Part shown: positions 28,001 through 39,975 of the stretch, piece after piece
How positions within the stretch are numbered: position 1 is the first letter of the stretch
How the letters are laid out: each line of letters opens with the position of its first letter
NCBI GenBank assembly: GCA_013397115.1
Contig: VWZW01007179.1
Location: forward strand, 1,608,176-1,672,175
Length of the DNA: 64,000 bases
DNA from: Edolisoma coerulescens
Taxonomy: Eukaryota; Chordata; Aves; Passeriformes; Campephagidae
Direction: 5' to 3'
Notes under the pieces: generated by a model
Database searches by the model: none
The model's input: the letters and a program-made list of their open reading frames with translations, nothing else
What the model was told of the DNA's origin: nothing
Program-made: the position numbers and the translations under genes

Positions 28001-31000
28001 CTTCCTGCCCTGCTATGTCATCCATGCCTCCTTCCCTCCCATTCAGCTTCTCTCTGCCCACAAACACACAAACCCACCCCACTCACTTTAGGGCACAGGG
28101 CATTTCTGTTTTAAAGCACAAGAAGTCCATAAATGTTTTTTAAACTTATTAATTACTTTACACAAACATATCCAGGGAAATAAAGTTCACTTTCTAAGCT
28201 AGAACACATTTTCTCCACAGATGCAATATAGCATTGCATACTATTTCTGAGTCCTAAAACCAGACACTTCTCTTTGTCTGAAAGCCAGAAATATTGATCC
28301 TTCCTATTTTCTAACATTTTAACTTCTTCCTTGTTGTAGTACTAATCAGCAAATCATTTGCCTTTAAGATCAACACAGACCCATTTCTCACAGAAGGTAT
28401 ATTTGACATGGTTCAAATGAAAACCATGTATCTTTTCATCCTAATTGTTAAAACAGTATGCCTTACTTAGCTGAGCATAATAATTCTGATCCCTGAACTT
28501 TATGCACGACGTGTCACCTAATCTGCTGTGTCCTTAACACTTATTGTCACTGGGTCACACCTGAATCCAGGTCTCCATATGGCAGTGTCTTGGGCAGGCA
28601 TCAAGAGACAATGAAAAGTCAGTTTCAATCACCATCACTTTGATCTTACAGTAGTACTGTAATACCCTTAAAGTCTCTTGCACAGCATTCTCCTGTTCAG
28701 AGCTAACCCTCATGAACAAACTCTGCAAAACCAGCCAGGTCTAACTGAAACAAATGAGAGCTGTGCACTCATCAGATTTGCTCTGGTGGGGCGGAAGCCA
28801 TAAACTGATTATGAACTTAGGAACCACTTAGGAACTTAATTCTTTCCATGGTTAGTGAAAATAAACACAATGCAGAGGTTGTTCCTTTCTGCTGTGGTTA
28901 CGTGTGTGTTTACAAGACCTGTATTCATTTCAACTTCCATGTGCAGCCACTGCTCACAAAAGGTGCCTGGGAACAAAGTCCTTTCACTGATTAGCAGCCC
29001 TAGGGAATAAAGTCCTTTTTAAAGATCAACAGTGCACGCTCAGGGAGCACAAGGCTTACCCACACTGCCCTCCTGAGCCCTCAGCCCTGAGCCCACAGAA
29101 ACTGAGCTGGAGAAACAAGCCCTTTATTATCCAGTCCTGGCTGTTCTGCAAGCCCCACGCTGTGGGGGCAATGTGATAGTGGCTCTACAGCATGTGCTAG
29201 AAAGGGATGAATGCTGCTAATGACAGATGATCTGAACCTGCCAGCCAGACACAATGTCAGCCTACACTCCCACGGCAGACTTGTAACAACACCTCCAGGA
29301 TTAAAGCACAAACAACTTCCTTGGAGGAAACTGGTCACTGCAGCAGAGCAGAAGAGTTCTGCAATGCTGTGGCCCCTCAGGCAAACTTCACCTGTGTTTT
29401 CCTTTGAAAGCAACAAACACTTTTATACTTACAACAAAGTCCCTCCCTCTACAGAGCACTTCTGCAGGAACTCCACTATGGGGACTAGAAGTATCTTTCG
29501 GGTAGAGGACATCACTGTTAATTAAAAAGGAAGAGGAATTAGTTACTAGGTACTCCAGAAAAATGGCATTAGTGAAGATTAACATAACAAACATGCCCTC
29601 CCTGTTCTGCAGTTAAATTATACCTTTATCCAAAGCGTGGTTTTCATTAAAGGCATTAACATTGGTGTAATTACACCCCTGCAATTACACTAGTGCAGAA
29701 AGGCTTACAGCAGCAAAGCACAGCCTTGTGGCAAGCAGGTGTGTGCAACACAGCTACGAGCTCTGCTTTGTTCTTGCAAAGCCTGCCCTCCCTTGGATCC
29801 GTGTAAACAAGACCACAGTGATCCTAAGAAGTGCTTAGGCTAACCTGGTTTGCAGCCTTGAAGGCAGCATTTAGCCAAAATGCTGATGTACGGGCAAGAG
29901 AGTTTTTTATTTCCTTCCCAGCAATCAAGGGCTTAACAGAGCAACATTACAGAATGTCATACTTGAACCAACAGCCCCGAGACCAGCATTACTCTGTCTC
30001 CTTGTCTGCTTGCAGGGCCAGCTGACGATATGTGTGGGCTCTCCAAAGCCCCACAGCAACTCAGGTTCATGATCTTGATCCTACCCAGGCCAAAGAAATG
30101 GTTCCCCACTCTGCTCAAAGCTCTGATGTGTGCTGCTCTGTGCCCAAACACCACATGCACTCCAGATCCAGACACCCTCCTCAGACCAGTAGCAAAGAAT
30201 CAGTTATATATAACCTAAGAACAATGTGAATGCTAAAATAAAAAGTCTTTTAACTTGCTTCCAGGTTCCTCCTGTAACAGCTGGAGGGACAGCAGGGTTG
30301 CTGTAAAAGCTGGTCACGTTGCTAACACAGGCCTGTACCACAATAGCTGAAACATCCTGCTGGCACATTTGGACTGGTAGCTGATGCCATTCATTTTAAC
30401 ACAGCTATTCCAGAGATTGCAATTCTCTGCATGCAGGGCTCCACCCAGATAAAAAAAATCATACTGCATTTTAGACTTCAATTCCCAATAGGATGCTCTA
30501 TCCTATTAAACAGGAAGATGGTACAGACTCCAACTCACGTGGTACATTCAGCACCCCCATGCTTGATTTATTAAGTGAGTAATGCCTTCTAGAGGGTAGT
30601 TTTCAACTGACAACAGCAGCACCCACTGATGAACAGCAAAGGGACTGCAGAGATCCTTATAGGACTGAATTTTGCTAAGAAATACTATAGCTGACATTGG
30701 TTTCATTTTCTACGTTTCTATTTGACGCTAATCCCTGGAAGAATTCACAACAGCTCTCTCACAAAAGAACGTGAGTGCAGACATCAGAAACCTGCCACAA
30801 CTCAGCTGCAAACACAGATTACACCACTGCTCAGCCCTAATCCCACTCAGGGCCGGGGCTAAGGCATTATCCCTTCACAGCAGCCCTTTGGATAGGGAGC
30901 AGCTGACGGCACTAAGGCGCAGACAACACGAAAGCAAAGGTTTGCAGAGCTGGGAGCACGGGTGTTGTGGGTCGTGAGGACGGGAGCGCAGAGCCGCGGT

Positions 31001-34000
31001 CCCGGTGCATTCCCGGTGCATTCCCGGCGCACTCCCGGCGCACTCCCGGTGCATTCCCGGTGCATTCCCGGTGCATTCCCGGCGCATTCCCGGCGCATTC
31101 CCCGGGACAAAGCCGGGCCGTACCTCTTCACCACCCAGTTCCCCTGGACCAGCAGCGCCACCTGCTGCACGCAGCGCAGCACGGCCGTGGGGTCGGTGCC
31201 CGAGCCCAGCAGACTCATCAGGTTGGCGAACGGCATCACCTTCACTGCAAGGGAAACACAGCGTCACACACCGGGAATTGGGATCAGCTTCACTGCAAGG
31301 GAAACACAGCCTCACACACCGGGAACCGGGAGCACCTTCACTGCAAGGGAAACACAGCCTCACACACCGGGAACNNNNNNNNNNNNNNNNNNNNNNNNNN
31401 NNNNNNNNNNNNNNNNNNNNNNNNNNNNNNNNNNNNNNNNNNNNNNNNNNNNNNNNNNNNNNNNNNNNNNNNNNNNNNNNNNNNNNNNNNNNNNNNNNNN
31501 NNNNNNNNNNNNNNNNNNNNNNNNNNNNNNNNNNNNNNNNNNNNNNNNNNNNNNNNNNNNNNNNNNNNNNNNNNNNNNNNACACAGCGGGAACCGGGGTG
31601 ACCGGCACTGCAAGGGAAACAGCCTCACACACCGGGAACCGGGATCAGCTTCACTGCAAGGCAAACACAGCCTCACACACCCACCACTTGCACACCCGGG
31701 AACTGGGATTCAGGCTGTTCACAGGCAAAGATTTGTCTTGGGAAAAGAAATAAAGCCTAATTTTTAGTCGGTCCCCCCCTGTGCTATAGGTATTGTCTGT
31801 TTTAAAAGTATCTGCTAGTGCTGCGTCAGAGTTGAGTGGCTGAACTGGTCACAAATTAATGTATTAATAAAATAATGATTTTTTAAAAATCTATGCCTTT
31901 GGCAATATCTGTAAGCAGAGATACCTGACTAGGCAGGATGCTCCTGAGGCAAAATCCTCAGGATTTGCTCTCATCAGAAAGTAACCCTGAAGAGACAAAA
32001 TAAAATTCCTAGGTGACACCCATGAAGTGTGTATCATTAAAAACTTCCCAGAAAATGCCAAAGTGCAGGCTGTACATGCTCAGACCCCACATTCCAGGAG
32101 ACACCTGCTGAAATAAGTGTATCCAGAAAGCTATCATCAGATTAGAAAATTTTCTAAGGGTAAATTGATGGCAAGGTTATCAGCAGTCAGATCAGCTGTC
32201 ACTGCTCTTTTTAAGGAAAGGCTTGGGATTTAGATTCTTCAGAGAATCAGAGAGCCAGACAGTCTGTCTGGTGGGTGGCAGAACTGGTAATACTGGGGAA
32301 GGAACCTTATCTGAGGCAACTAGAAGTCACAAAGTGAAGTGCAAATGTATTACAAAAGCTACAAACCGTTCTTCATCAGGATCTTGATCTGATCAGCAAG
32401 GGGTAAAGTTCTCAGCTGGGCCATGGAAAGCACATTGCTTGGAGCCATTGGTTTGTCACTGCAGATAAACAAACAGATTTGCAGCCCATGAAAAAGAGCA
32501 TCCAGCCAATGTGGACTTTGAACATTATGAACAAACACTTACTTCTCTTCCTCTACGCTTGGAGGCATCAGCATCATTAAATATTCACTAGAAGAGAAGG
32601 AAACACATCCTTTAAAAAGCTTGTCTTGGGACTTCCCAGGTTTAAGTACAGTAATTTCTCACTTAGAGTAAACCTGCTTGTGTAAATCTACAAAACAAAC
32701 ATCAACCTGAAAAGAGCTCTCCCTTCCACTCCCATCTCCTCTGTAAACTCAGAACTAGTAAAAGCTACTGACATTCATCTGCCCAAAGAGAAGGTATGAA
32801 GTAAATGTGAGTCAGAATCCCAGCTCTTTTGTACAGCAGAGGTATCCAAAGAGAGGATCTGCACGAGGAAATACATTAAACACAGGTGCTCTGACAGCAG
32901 TCAGCAGGGTCACGTGAAGCCCCACACACAGAGAGAATCAGGCCAGCAACAAGCAAAAATTCTGTCTCACCCATGCAATTACCAGTGTCTGTGAGAAAGA
33001 ATCAGACCCAAAAGACTCCTGAGAACACCTATCACTGATCCACTGATGTTACACGTTAAAAAAAACACGCCCACACCATTAACCAGAGCCAGACTCTGCC
33101 ACTTCACTATTACTTGGGCCGTGGCTACATCAGGTGACAGGGAAGCACTGGCTGCATTGTGGAAGGCTCCTGTAGAGCAGCAGTCACCAAGAAACAGACA
33201 CAAACACCTTTCAGGTAGTTTCATTTGTCCCCACAAATCACAAAAGGAAGTTTTATAAGATTTGCTAACAACAGAAGTTAGTGATTTCAGAGTATTAATT
33301 TATATTAACCACAAGAAGCTTCTGCTTTAATTTTCCTTTGCAGTATTAACAGTCCAAATAATGTAGGGTTGTGATAATGTACAAGAAGTTACAACCCTGA
33401 GTAAAAACAAGAGGTTTTAATCTCAAGAGTATAGGGAAACAAAGAAAGCAATCTCAATAAGATGAAAGCTACTTTGTTCCTGTATTTTTTTTTAAACAAT
33501 TCAACTTTTATCACGAATAGGATTTTCAAAGAGCAGATTTTTAAAGAATATGCCTGCTTATTACTCTGAAAACAACCCCAACTAATTAATGCCATTTCTG
33601 TAGGAAACCACCAAACCATTACCTGGGAGATTTAATTAACTCTGTGTTTTCAGCAAGGCCATGACCTTGACTAAATAAATACTGGCGCTCGTGCTCAGAT
33701 CGGCTGTCCTGGAGATAGGGAAAAACATTATCACTTACTGAAACTACACAGAATGCCAGAGAGCTGGATTTCTCATTCCAAACTACGACCACCCTGTCAT
33801 TATTGCACCACTCAAGTGTTCCACCTCGCTACCTGACGTTCTGCTTTCACTTCCTTGTACCATGCTCGTGTGATGGGGGAACGTTTCCCTTGCTGGGCCT
33901 TTGACACCTCCTGACAGACGTGCACAAGTCAGCCAAACAGGACTGCTCACACCTGACTGAATGGGTTTCCCAAGTCTTTCACAAAGTCCAGCTCATAATC

Positions 34001-37000
34001 CAAGACCCGAGTGATTCTTACACTCAGACCCCCCTTTATGTTTGTCCAGCTCTCAGTTTTAAAGCGTGGAGACCCCAAAGCATTATCCAGCAGAGGAGAT
34101 GCAGAGCACTGCAGGGTCTGTTGCAGCCCACAGACCTCTTCATCATCTTTTGATGATCCCCTGATTCCCGTGGGCCCCGATTTAAAAACAGTTCTAGACC
34201 TGGCTGAGCCTTCAGGCCCAGGCAGCCTCTCAGCAGCCAGCACACACCTACCTTCAAGCCATAATAATGCAGGTGAACCCAGTGCTCTTCTGCTTGTCTC
34301 TTCTGCAGGAACTCGTAGGACTGAACACGTCGCTGCCGAGCCTGTTCGGTCTCAGGGCGGGAGAATCGGACCTACAAGATTTGGGCATCGTTCAATACAG
34401 CCCTAAACCCCCTGGAAAAACCCCACCTGCATTATTGATTTGGTGTATCAGTAACAAGAGAGGGGCTTTAGCTCCAGTGAATCACCCCTTGCTCTCAGTG
34501 CAACAAGGGTGAGTCCACCTGGCCTCCCCCTCCCAAGCCCAGGGGCAGCAGGACCAGCTGAGGTTTGCTGTCCTTTCATCTGGCTCTCAATTGCCAAGCC
34601 TTCCTGTGAACTGCTGCCCAAACCAGCACAAAAAGGAAAATGTGGACATACAGTAATTTGCTTCACATCATCTTCAGCTTCATCCTGGGATGAATCACCA
34701 CCTGCCAGAAAATACAGAAATAAACACACCACTGCAGTGAAAGAGCCAAAGCCAGCCTTTGGGGGCCCATGCAGGAAGAAAGCACACTGAGAACTCCACA
34801 TCCATGGGTTCAACCCCAGCCTGCCAAACTATGCCATGTATGACACCACCACACTGCTCCTGTGATAGGACACCCTGTTGCCAGGAGCTTTCCAGTGGTA
34901 GTGGTGGCACAGTCCCCACCCTTTGTCACTCCCCAGCACCTCTGCCAATCCCCCACACTGTGCCCACAAAAGCATTTTGATAAAAACCCCCAAGATCAGT
35001 GAAATAATCTGAAAAATGGCCTAATAATGACTGTGTTGTTAGAATAAGCACCTTCAGAACAGAATGACTCTTACCAGTCTCATTACAGAGAGAACCTGTA
35101 TCTCACCTCCCCAGAGAAAACCCAGCTGTAGAGAATTTACCTTCATTAGCAGCTTCTCTTTCTCGGTGTTTTGCATCAGCCTTGTCCAAGTAGGTGAAGC
35201 TTGGCCTCAGCTGAAGAATTCCATGTAGTGGAGTCAAGTGAAGTTCACCTGAAAAAGAGAATTAATGTTGGTTAAAATTGATTTTCTCCACTGCACAAAG
35301 ACACAACTTTTCTTTATCTCCCTGTCTCTGTAAAGCCACAGCTTCAATTGAGCATAAATATTTAATACAGCAAAAAGTAAAAAGGGATTGAAGTGAAAAA
35401 TTCACCCAGTGCTCAGGATTTCAAGGGAATATGAAAAACCAAGACCTATTTCTGTTATTTTGCCTTTTGTGTTGAAACCAGATCTTGAAGAGAGCCACGT
35501 TCTGACCCATAGTCCAGAAGACGCCCAGTAAAACAATCATCACTGAAAACAATCTACATATTGTCATGTCAAATGACCACCAGACCAAAACTCTGTTGAT
35601 GGCCTGGGCAGTCAAGAGAGGGACAAAAAGTGCTGAACAGGAGACTGACAGACAAACTGAGATTAAGAAAGCAATATAAATAATAATGATAAATCCATGC
35701 TACAAATGTGTATTATTTCAGGCCACCATAAACTGTTAAGATTCTGGAGGCATCTACAAACCCAGGGTGTTCTTATATGATATTTACAATTTTGCTAGAC
35801 CTACTCAAGGACTCTTGGGACATTGATAAGGGAAAATTTTCCTTTCTGTAAAGACCCACCAGACAATTAAAATCTAGGCCGAAAAAAAAATCAAATAGGT
35901 CTTACCTTAACACTGAAACGAGTATGTGTCACTGATGTGAGGGTTAACCAAAAGAAACTTACCTTTTTTATAAACAGCAGCTGCATAGCGGGAAACATTA
36001 CTGGCAGCTTGGGAAGAGCAGAAAGTTTGCTTGTCCATCAGCTTCCTGCAGACAGAGGAGGGCAGTGAGATGGCATTCCACAGGCAATGTGGCACGCAGG
36101 TGCTAAAGGTCTGACACCACCAATTGTCAAACTGCAGCAGGTAAATATCCACCACTTCTGTCTGCAAATCCCAATTCAAGATGCACCGCAAAAAATGCAG
36201 GTTACTCCCAAGAACACCTGCTACAGAACAGTGTCCAAAGCAGCCCCTGTGACTGGACAGCCACTGGTGGACAGACAGATATCTGTGCTCACCCCAAAAA
36301 GGAAAGGAAGGCAAAGAGGACACCTACGAGGAATAGGTGCTTGTTTCATCTGTACATGTGCCATCCACGTTGAGAGCGATCTGTTCTCCCTTGCTGCGAC
36401 AGTAATTAGGATTCAAAGTATCAATGGCCATTTCAAGTTCAACCTAAAGAATACCAGAGGAAAGACAGCTAATTGCCATGGCACAACCCCAAACGTATCA
36501 ATTAAAACCCAACCCCACACTTTCTAACATTTCCACAGGTTTACAGCAAATTTAAGTACCTAAAGCGGCATCATTCAAATCCACAGGGCAAATCTCCCAC
36601 ACAGAGATGAGCAGCACATAGATGGGTTTGGTACAATGAGGTCATTTAAACAATAAGCTGGAGATACACAAACTCCTGTGTGAATGAATGGGATCAGAAA
36701 AAGCAGAGCTCTTTAGGCAGCTCTGAAATACACCTTCACTTTGTTAGATACCTTCCACTACATTATCAGTCTAATTTACTTATCAGAACAGAGCAGGTGC
36801 ACAAGCAACCTCCTTCAAGCCTCCCCATCACCAAGGAACCGTTCAGAATCTCTCTTAAGATTATTTCCTTCTGGTTTGGCTACCAAGAATACAGAGTAAC
36901 TCTTCCCTCTTCAGAGGCAAAGGCCTCGATTCTGCTGATTCGAGACCACAGCACTTGGCACTGCCTTCAGTTACTCCTGACTTTCACTTGTCAGAGCACT

Positions 37001-39929
37001 GTAACAAGCTCCAAGCCTTTAGTTACAAGAACTATTCCCCCCACGTAAACTTTAAACTCCAGACAAACGTCCAAAAATAAGCATTCTCCTGCACAATATT
37101 CTATTTATACACTATGACAATACAGTACATATTCTTCTTCAGGGTGTGCCAAGGCCCTTATAAATTTGTGTATCGCAGCTGCTGTCTTATTTTTCCTTTC
37201 CCTTTATGTTATTCATAAACTGAACTAGTTTCAAGTCCCTGGATGAGACAGCCTATTTACAAAGGTCTGCACAGGGCTTACAGTGCAAATGTTTGCTGAT
37301 TTTAATAAAAGACTCCCTGAACACAACAGGCATCCTAACTCCAAAGTTCACCGAAGCACTTTCCTTAACCATTTCCCAGAACCAAGTTCTAGCAACACAG
37401 ACATCTACTGCTGCAGTTTTTAAATGAGGCAGTGTAAAATAATAGCCAGAGTTCTGGGATACGTTTGCAAGCAATTGCAATGACTCTGGCTTGGGCTACA
37501 CTTTACCTGTACGGCCCCAGGGATTTCAGAAGGACTCCTGACGATTCACTGCCAGGCAGGAGAGAAATCAAGACCTGCACTGACACTGAAAGACAGAGGA
37601 GGGCTCCAAGGCTCAATCCTTTTTCAACCCTTCTCTGAATACTGGAAAGACTTTTTAAATCAAGCTGAATTCACACAAGCATCCACAGACTGAATTAGTA
37701 ACTATGTTTCCCTGAGTGATTCTGTTTTCTATTAAAAGAGTGGCTTTCCCACCATGATTTATAAACTATTTTTATTCTAAACTCTACCTTACAGACACAA
37801 TAAAAGACTCCTCATACCTTCAAGCACAGAGATCTGGTCCTGCAAGTAGCTGCATGGTTAGAAGAGCTCAACAGCACAATGTGCTTTTCTTAAGTACATT
37901 CTGCACATCATAAAACAACTTTTACAAACTGGACTCAAATGATGACCAACCTTTTGCTGCTTTGGTTTTATCTTCGCTGATAAATGTGTAACATCATCGT
38001 AGGTCATGGAAGCTGGGCGAATGGGATACTGGAAAAGAGATCATTTCATACACCCCTCTTCTTTTAAAGAATTTCACAGAAATTAACTCAATCTCCCCTA
38101 TCCCCTCACATGCAGATCCACTTGCCAGATCTCAGAGACAAGACACCAAGAAAAGAAATTAATTGACTGATTTGTGAGTCATCAGGGGATTTGGGAGCAT
38201 GACCTAGAAAGCCTGCTGTTTTCCTCCCAGCCCTCTGCTTTTGTCACTTCACAACCCCCTTCCTGCCCCTCACACTCCACAATAACCTGTAACACAGGAA
38301 AATAGCCCCACACATCAGCCCAGCAGAAAAATAAAACCTTATCCCTTAGCATTAACTCTCTCTAGAGTTATTAGAAGTAAAATATCTGTGGGTTTATACA
38401 AGTAAGTGTTAGCTGAGAGAGCACAGGCCACGTGCTGCTGGTCAGGAGAGCAGACCCAGGTTTAGCACGTGGGTCTCTCTTCTGAGCCCCTTGGGAATGC
38501 TGAGAGGACAGTGTGGCATCCCAGTGACATCTCCCAGCCACAGCAGCATCCTGCTGGAGCTGCCCTGTCTCCAGCACACCCACATCACCAACCAGCCTCA
38601 CTCCTGACTCCAAACTGAGACCCAGACAGGTTCTCTATATCCAAGGCCTTGGCAGACTGAAGCATTAAGGAAAGTTAAGCTCTTTGCATTTATTTTAAAC
38701 AAACTATCACTGCATAAAAGTTAACTGAAATACCTGAAACAGATAGAGCTTCTCCAGCAGACTTCTGGCCAGGAACACGTCAATCTAAGAAGCAAAACAA
38801 ACAACTTTCATCAGATGCCAGCTGTAATAAAAGTATAACCCTTAGAGCTCAAACACTGACAACATTAGCTTTTCATTATGAACTCTAATATAAAACAGAT
38901 TCGTGACTCTCCTGTCAAAAGTTTCCTCTCTGCTGACTTTGACATGAAATTCTGCAGTTGGCCTTTTTAAAAACCAAACCTAAAAACCCCACTACAAAGA
39001 GGCAGCAGACAGTGGCTCTAGCTGTGTTTTTCCTCTCTAAGGAAACTTGGCAAACAAATGTGAAAGAGGAATTTTTTTTCCTCCAAGGGACTGAAGCAAA
39101 TCTGTTATCACAATTATAGAAAGAGGAGGAAGTTCTCACTTTGGCAGCACGACTGAAAGGTAAGTTTGTTACTGGTATTTCGGCATAAAATCTTTCTAAA
39201 TTAGACAAGAGACACCCACATCCTCAATCTGGTTCAATACTTGCATTTGGCCATTGGAACTGAAAATGCACAGATGTTTCATGAGTACAACATATGGAAG
39301 CTGCCATTTTAGATACACTCCTGACAATTGCCACTCCTTTTCTCACGGCTTTTCACCTTCTATGGACTCGCCCTTCTTTGTACTTCTGGTGTGTAAATTC
39401 AGATATCAAGTGACAAGACACTGTGGCTACTTCTTGGGACCCAGCAGTCCTTTAAAGAAGTCCAGACTCAGAACACAACTCCTTACTTCAGCAGAAGGCA
39501 TGAACACTGTAGCTTCATGTTTAACAGATACTAACTCATCAAAGTCATTCCAATTTTTTCAGCTCCCACAGACATGCAATGGAGTTCACTGGAAGCACAC
39601 AGTGGTAGAAGCAAATTCCTCACCTTCCCTTCTGCCATGGACAGATAAGAAAGGGTGAAAAATCTGAGATGCATCTGCCAACAAGGACAAGACTATTCTG
39701 ACAAAAAGATACCATGAGCCATATATGTGGCCCACACAACCTAATTCTTTGTACAGAGCCAGCCATTGGTTATAAGACAACCACTGATGTTGATGACACA
39801 TTGTTTCAGCAGTGTAAGAACACTGGGAATTGTAGTAATAAAAATAATAAAAAATTCTCATGTACAATCACTGCTGCCACCATGCACTTGTACCTCTTGT
39901 ATAATTGGATCATCTTCTTCATTTGCCAT
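16008..39929 (-). CDS. POLR3E: POLR3E, RNA polymerase III subunit RPC5, 703 aa, complete
   Basis: Twenty coding exons (- strand, listed 5' to 3'): 39929-39894, 38784-38734, 38028-37951, 36443-36328, 36045-35963, 35248-35141, 34701-34652, 34371-34252, 33708-33623, 32587-32543, 32458-32367, 31244-31124, 29514-29433, 27244-27185, 26262-26105, 25834-25770, 24315-23816, 19338-19261, 18426-18301 and 16064-16008. All junctions are GT-AG and in frame. The 703 aa compare with about 708 in human. The protein starts MANEEDDPIIQEIDVFLARS and ends GGMWYLKGTVQS. RPC5 pairs with RPC4 through its N-terminal half, as yeast Rpc37 does with Rpc53, and acts in Pol III initiation and termination in the nucleus. 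Its C-terminal extension has winged-helix domains. The gene lies just downstream of a tRNA-Leu gene on the same strand. Confidence 0.98.
16065..23815 (-). other. POLR3E 3' introns (between coding exons 17 and 20)
   Basis: Three introns (23815-19339, 19260-18427 and 18300-16065) fill this stretch around exons 19338-19261 and 18426-18301. The 4.5 kb intron is GC-rich and C/T-skewed at about 20.5-23.7 kb, which creates long chance open frames on both strands. I see no genes or transposons apart from the CR1 fragment near 16.2 kb. Confidence 0.75.
16118..16276 (+). mobile_element. CR1 LINE 3'-tail fragment
   Basis: The sequence shows typical avian CR1 3'-end phrases: GGTGGAGGCACCGTCCCTGG, then GATGATCTCAAAGGTCCCTT, then a TCTATGATTCTG tail. 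It is on the + strand, antisense to POLR3E, in the last intron about 55 bp from the terminal exon. It is severely 5'-truncated and diverged. Confidence 0.85.
23816..24315 (-). CDS. POLR3E: POLR3E large internal exon (coding exon 17)
   Basis: This 500-bp exon encodes about 166 residues. It opens with a variable linker, HPLLVSGEQRVNMAKAKV, then a coiled segment rich in K, E and Q. Next come RVKEEPLSVEEPMDTS and the conserved winged-helix part KAFVSSTFKKQFVLTLSEL, followed by LHLASLPPGHTLFSGISDKM. VKEE (within 24146-24160) fits the sumoylation consensus (hydrophobic-K-x-E) and is IKEE in the human protein as I recall it. Sumoylation here is an inference. Confidence 0.96.
24316..31123 (-). other. 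POLR3E central introns (coding exons 12-17)
   Basis: Introns at 24316-25769, 25835-26104, 26263-27184, 27245-29432 and 29515-31123 separate short coding exons. Apart from the 11-bp minisatellite near 31.05 kb, nothing recognisable lies inside them. Confidence 0.75.
31001..31103. repeat. 11-bp GC-rich minisatellite
   Basis: About nine tandem copies of an 11-bp unit of the type GTGCATTCCCG occur. Variants have C for T (GCGCATTCCCG, GCGCACTCCCG), so two subtypes are interleaved. It lies in POLR3E intron 12, about 20 bp beyond the donor of coding exon 12. Because 11 is not a multiple of three, every frame reads the same 11-aa repeat, which explains several spurious open frames. Confidence 0.93.
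31124..31244 (-). CDS. POLR3E: POLR3E coding exon 12, squeezed between two tandem repeats
   Basis: This exon encodes KVMPFANLMSLLGSGTDP and then the VLRCVQQVALLVQGNWVVK segment. Its acceptor (CTTGCAG, AG at 31246-31245) is itself part of a 48-bp tandem repeat that extends upstream. An 11-bp minisatellite begins about 20 bp past its donor (GTACGG). Codons are strongly G/C-ending compared with neighbouring POLR3E exons, in keeping with the GC-rich surroundings. Confidence 0.95.
31237..31690. repeat. 48-bp tandem repeat (minisatellite) with internal assembly gap
   Basis: Copies are spaced exactly 48 bp apart, anchored on TTCACTGCAA at 31241, 31289 and 31337. After a run of N at 31375-31580, two more copies appear near 31604 and 31650, the former with a 2-bp deletion. 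The first copy overlaps the first bases of POLR3E coding exon 12 and its acceptor. True copy number is unknown because of the gap. Confidence 0.92.
31375..31580. other. Assembly gap (N run) inside the 48-bp tandem repeat
   Basis: 206 N characters lie between repeat copies. The flanking copies are not in register across the gap (267 bp between anchors, not a multiple of 48). The gap length is therefore an estimate or the hidden copies carry indels. Confidence 0.95.
34252..36443 (-). CDS. POLR3E: POLR3E dimerisation-module exons (coding exons 4-8)
   Basis: Exons 36443-36328, 36045-35963, 35248-35141, 34701-34652 and 34371-34252 encode about residues 56-214. They include MAIDTLNPNYCRSKGEQIAL, DKQTFCSS, LHLTPLHGILQLRPSFTYLD and the acidic linker GGDSSQDEAEDDVKQIT, then RFSRPETEQARQRRVQSYEF. 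These match the conserved N-terminal part of RPC5 that pairs with RPC4 (POLR3D). The exon phases are mixed, and only one continuous reading fits all splice sites. Confidence 0.95.
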
Positions 39930-39975
39930 GCTAGGATAAAACAAAGCTTTTTCTTGGCTTATTCCTCAGCACAAC
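39894..39975 (-). CDS. POLR3E: POLR3E start-codon exon
   Basis: On the - strand the acceptor TTTTCTTTCAG ends just before 39975. It is followed by about 46 nt of leader and then ATG (39929-39927) with A at -3 and G at +4. The exon codes MANEEDDPIIQE and ends at donor GTACAAG. An acceptor upstream of the ATG implies at least one untranslated exon further upstream, expected in the CpG island near 43.3-43.9 kb. Confidence 0.9.

Larger units (their letters stand above)
31245..39893 (-). other. POLR3E 5' coding-part introns (coding exons 1-12)
   Basis: Eleven introns of about 0.1-1.6 kb occupy the space between coding exons from 39894 down to 31244. The largest are 36444-37950, 32588-33622, 31245-32366 and 38785-39893. 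Only the 48-bp tandem repeat near 31.3-31.7 kb stands out. A perfect 16-bp palindrome occurs at 32142-32157. Confidence 0.75.

Noticed and set aside
30962..31767. Repetitive open frames of 160-266 codons
   Set aside because: They are translations of the 11-bp and 48-bp tandem repeats plus the N gap, not proteins.
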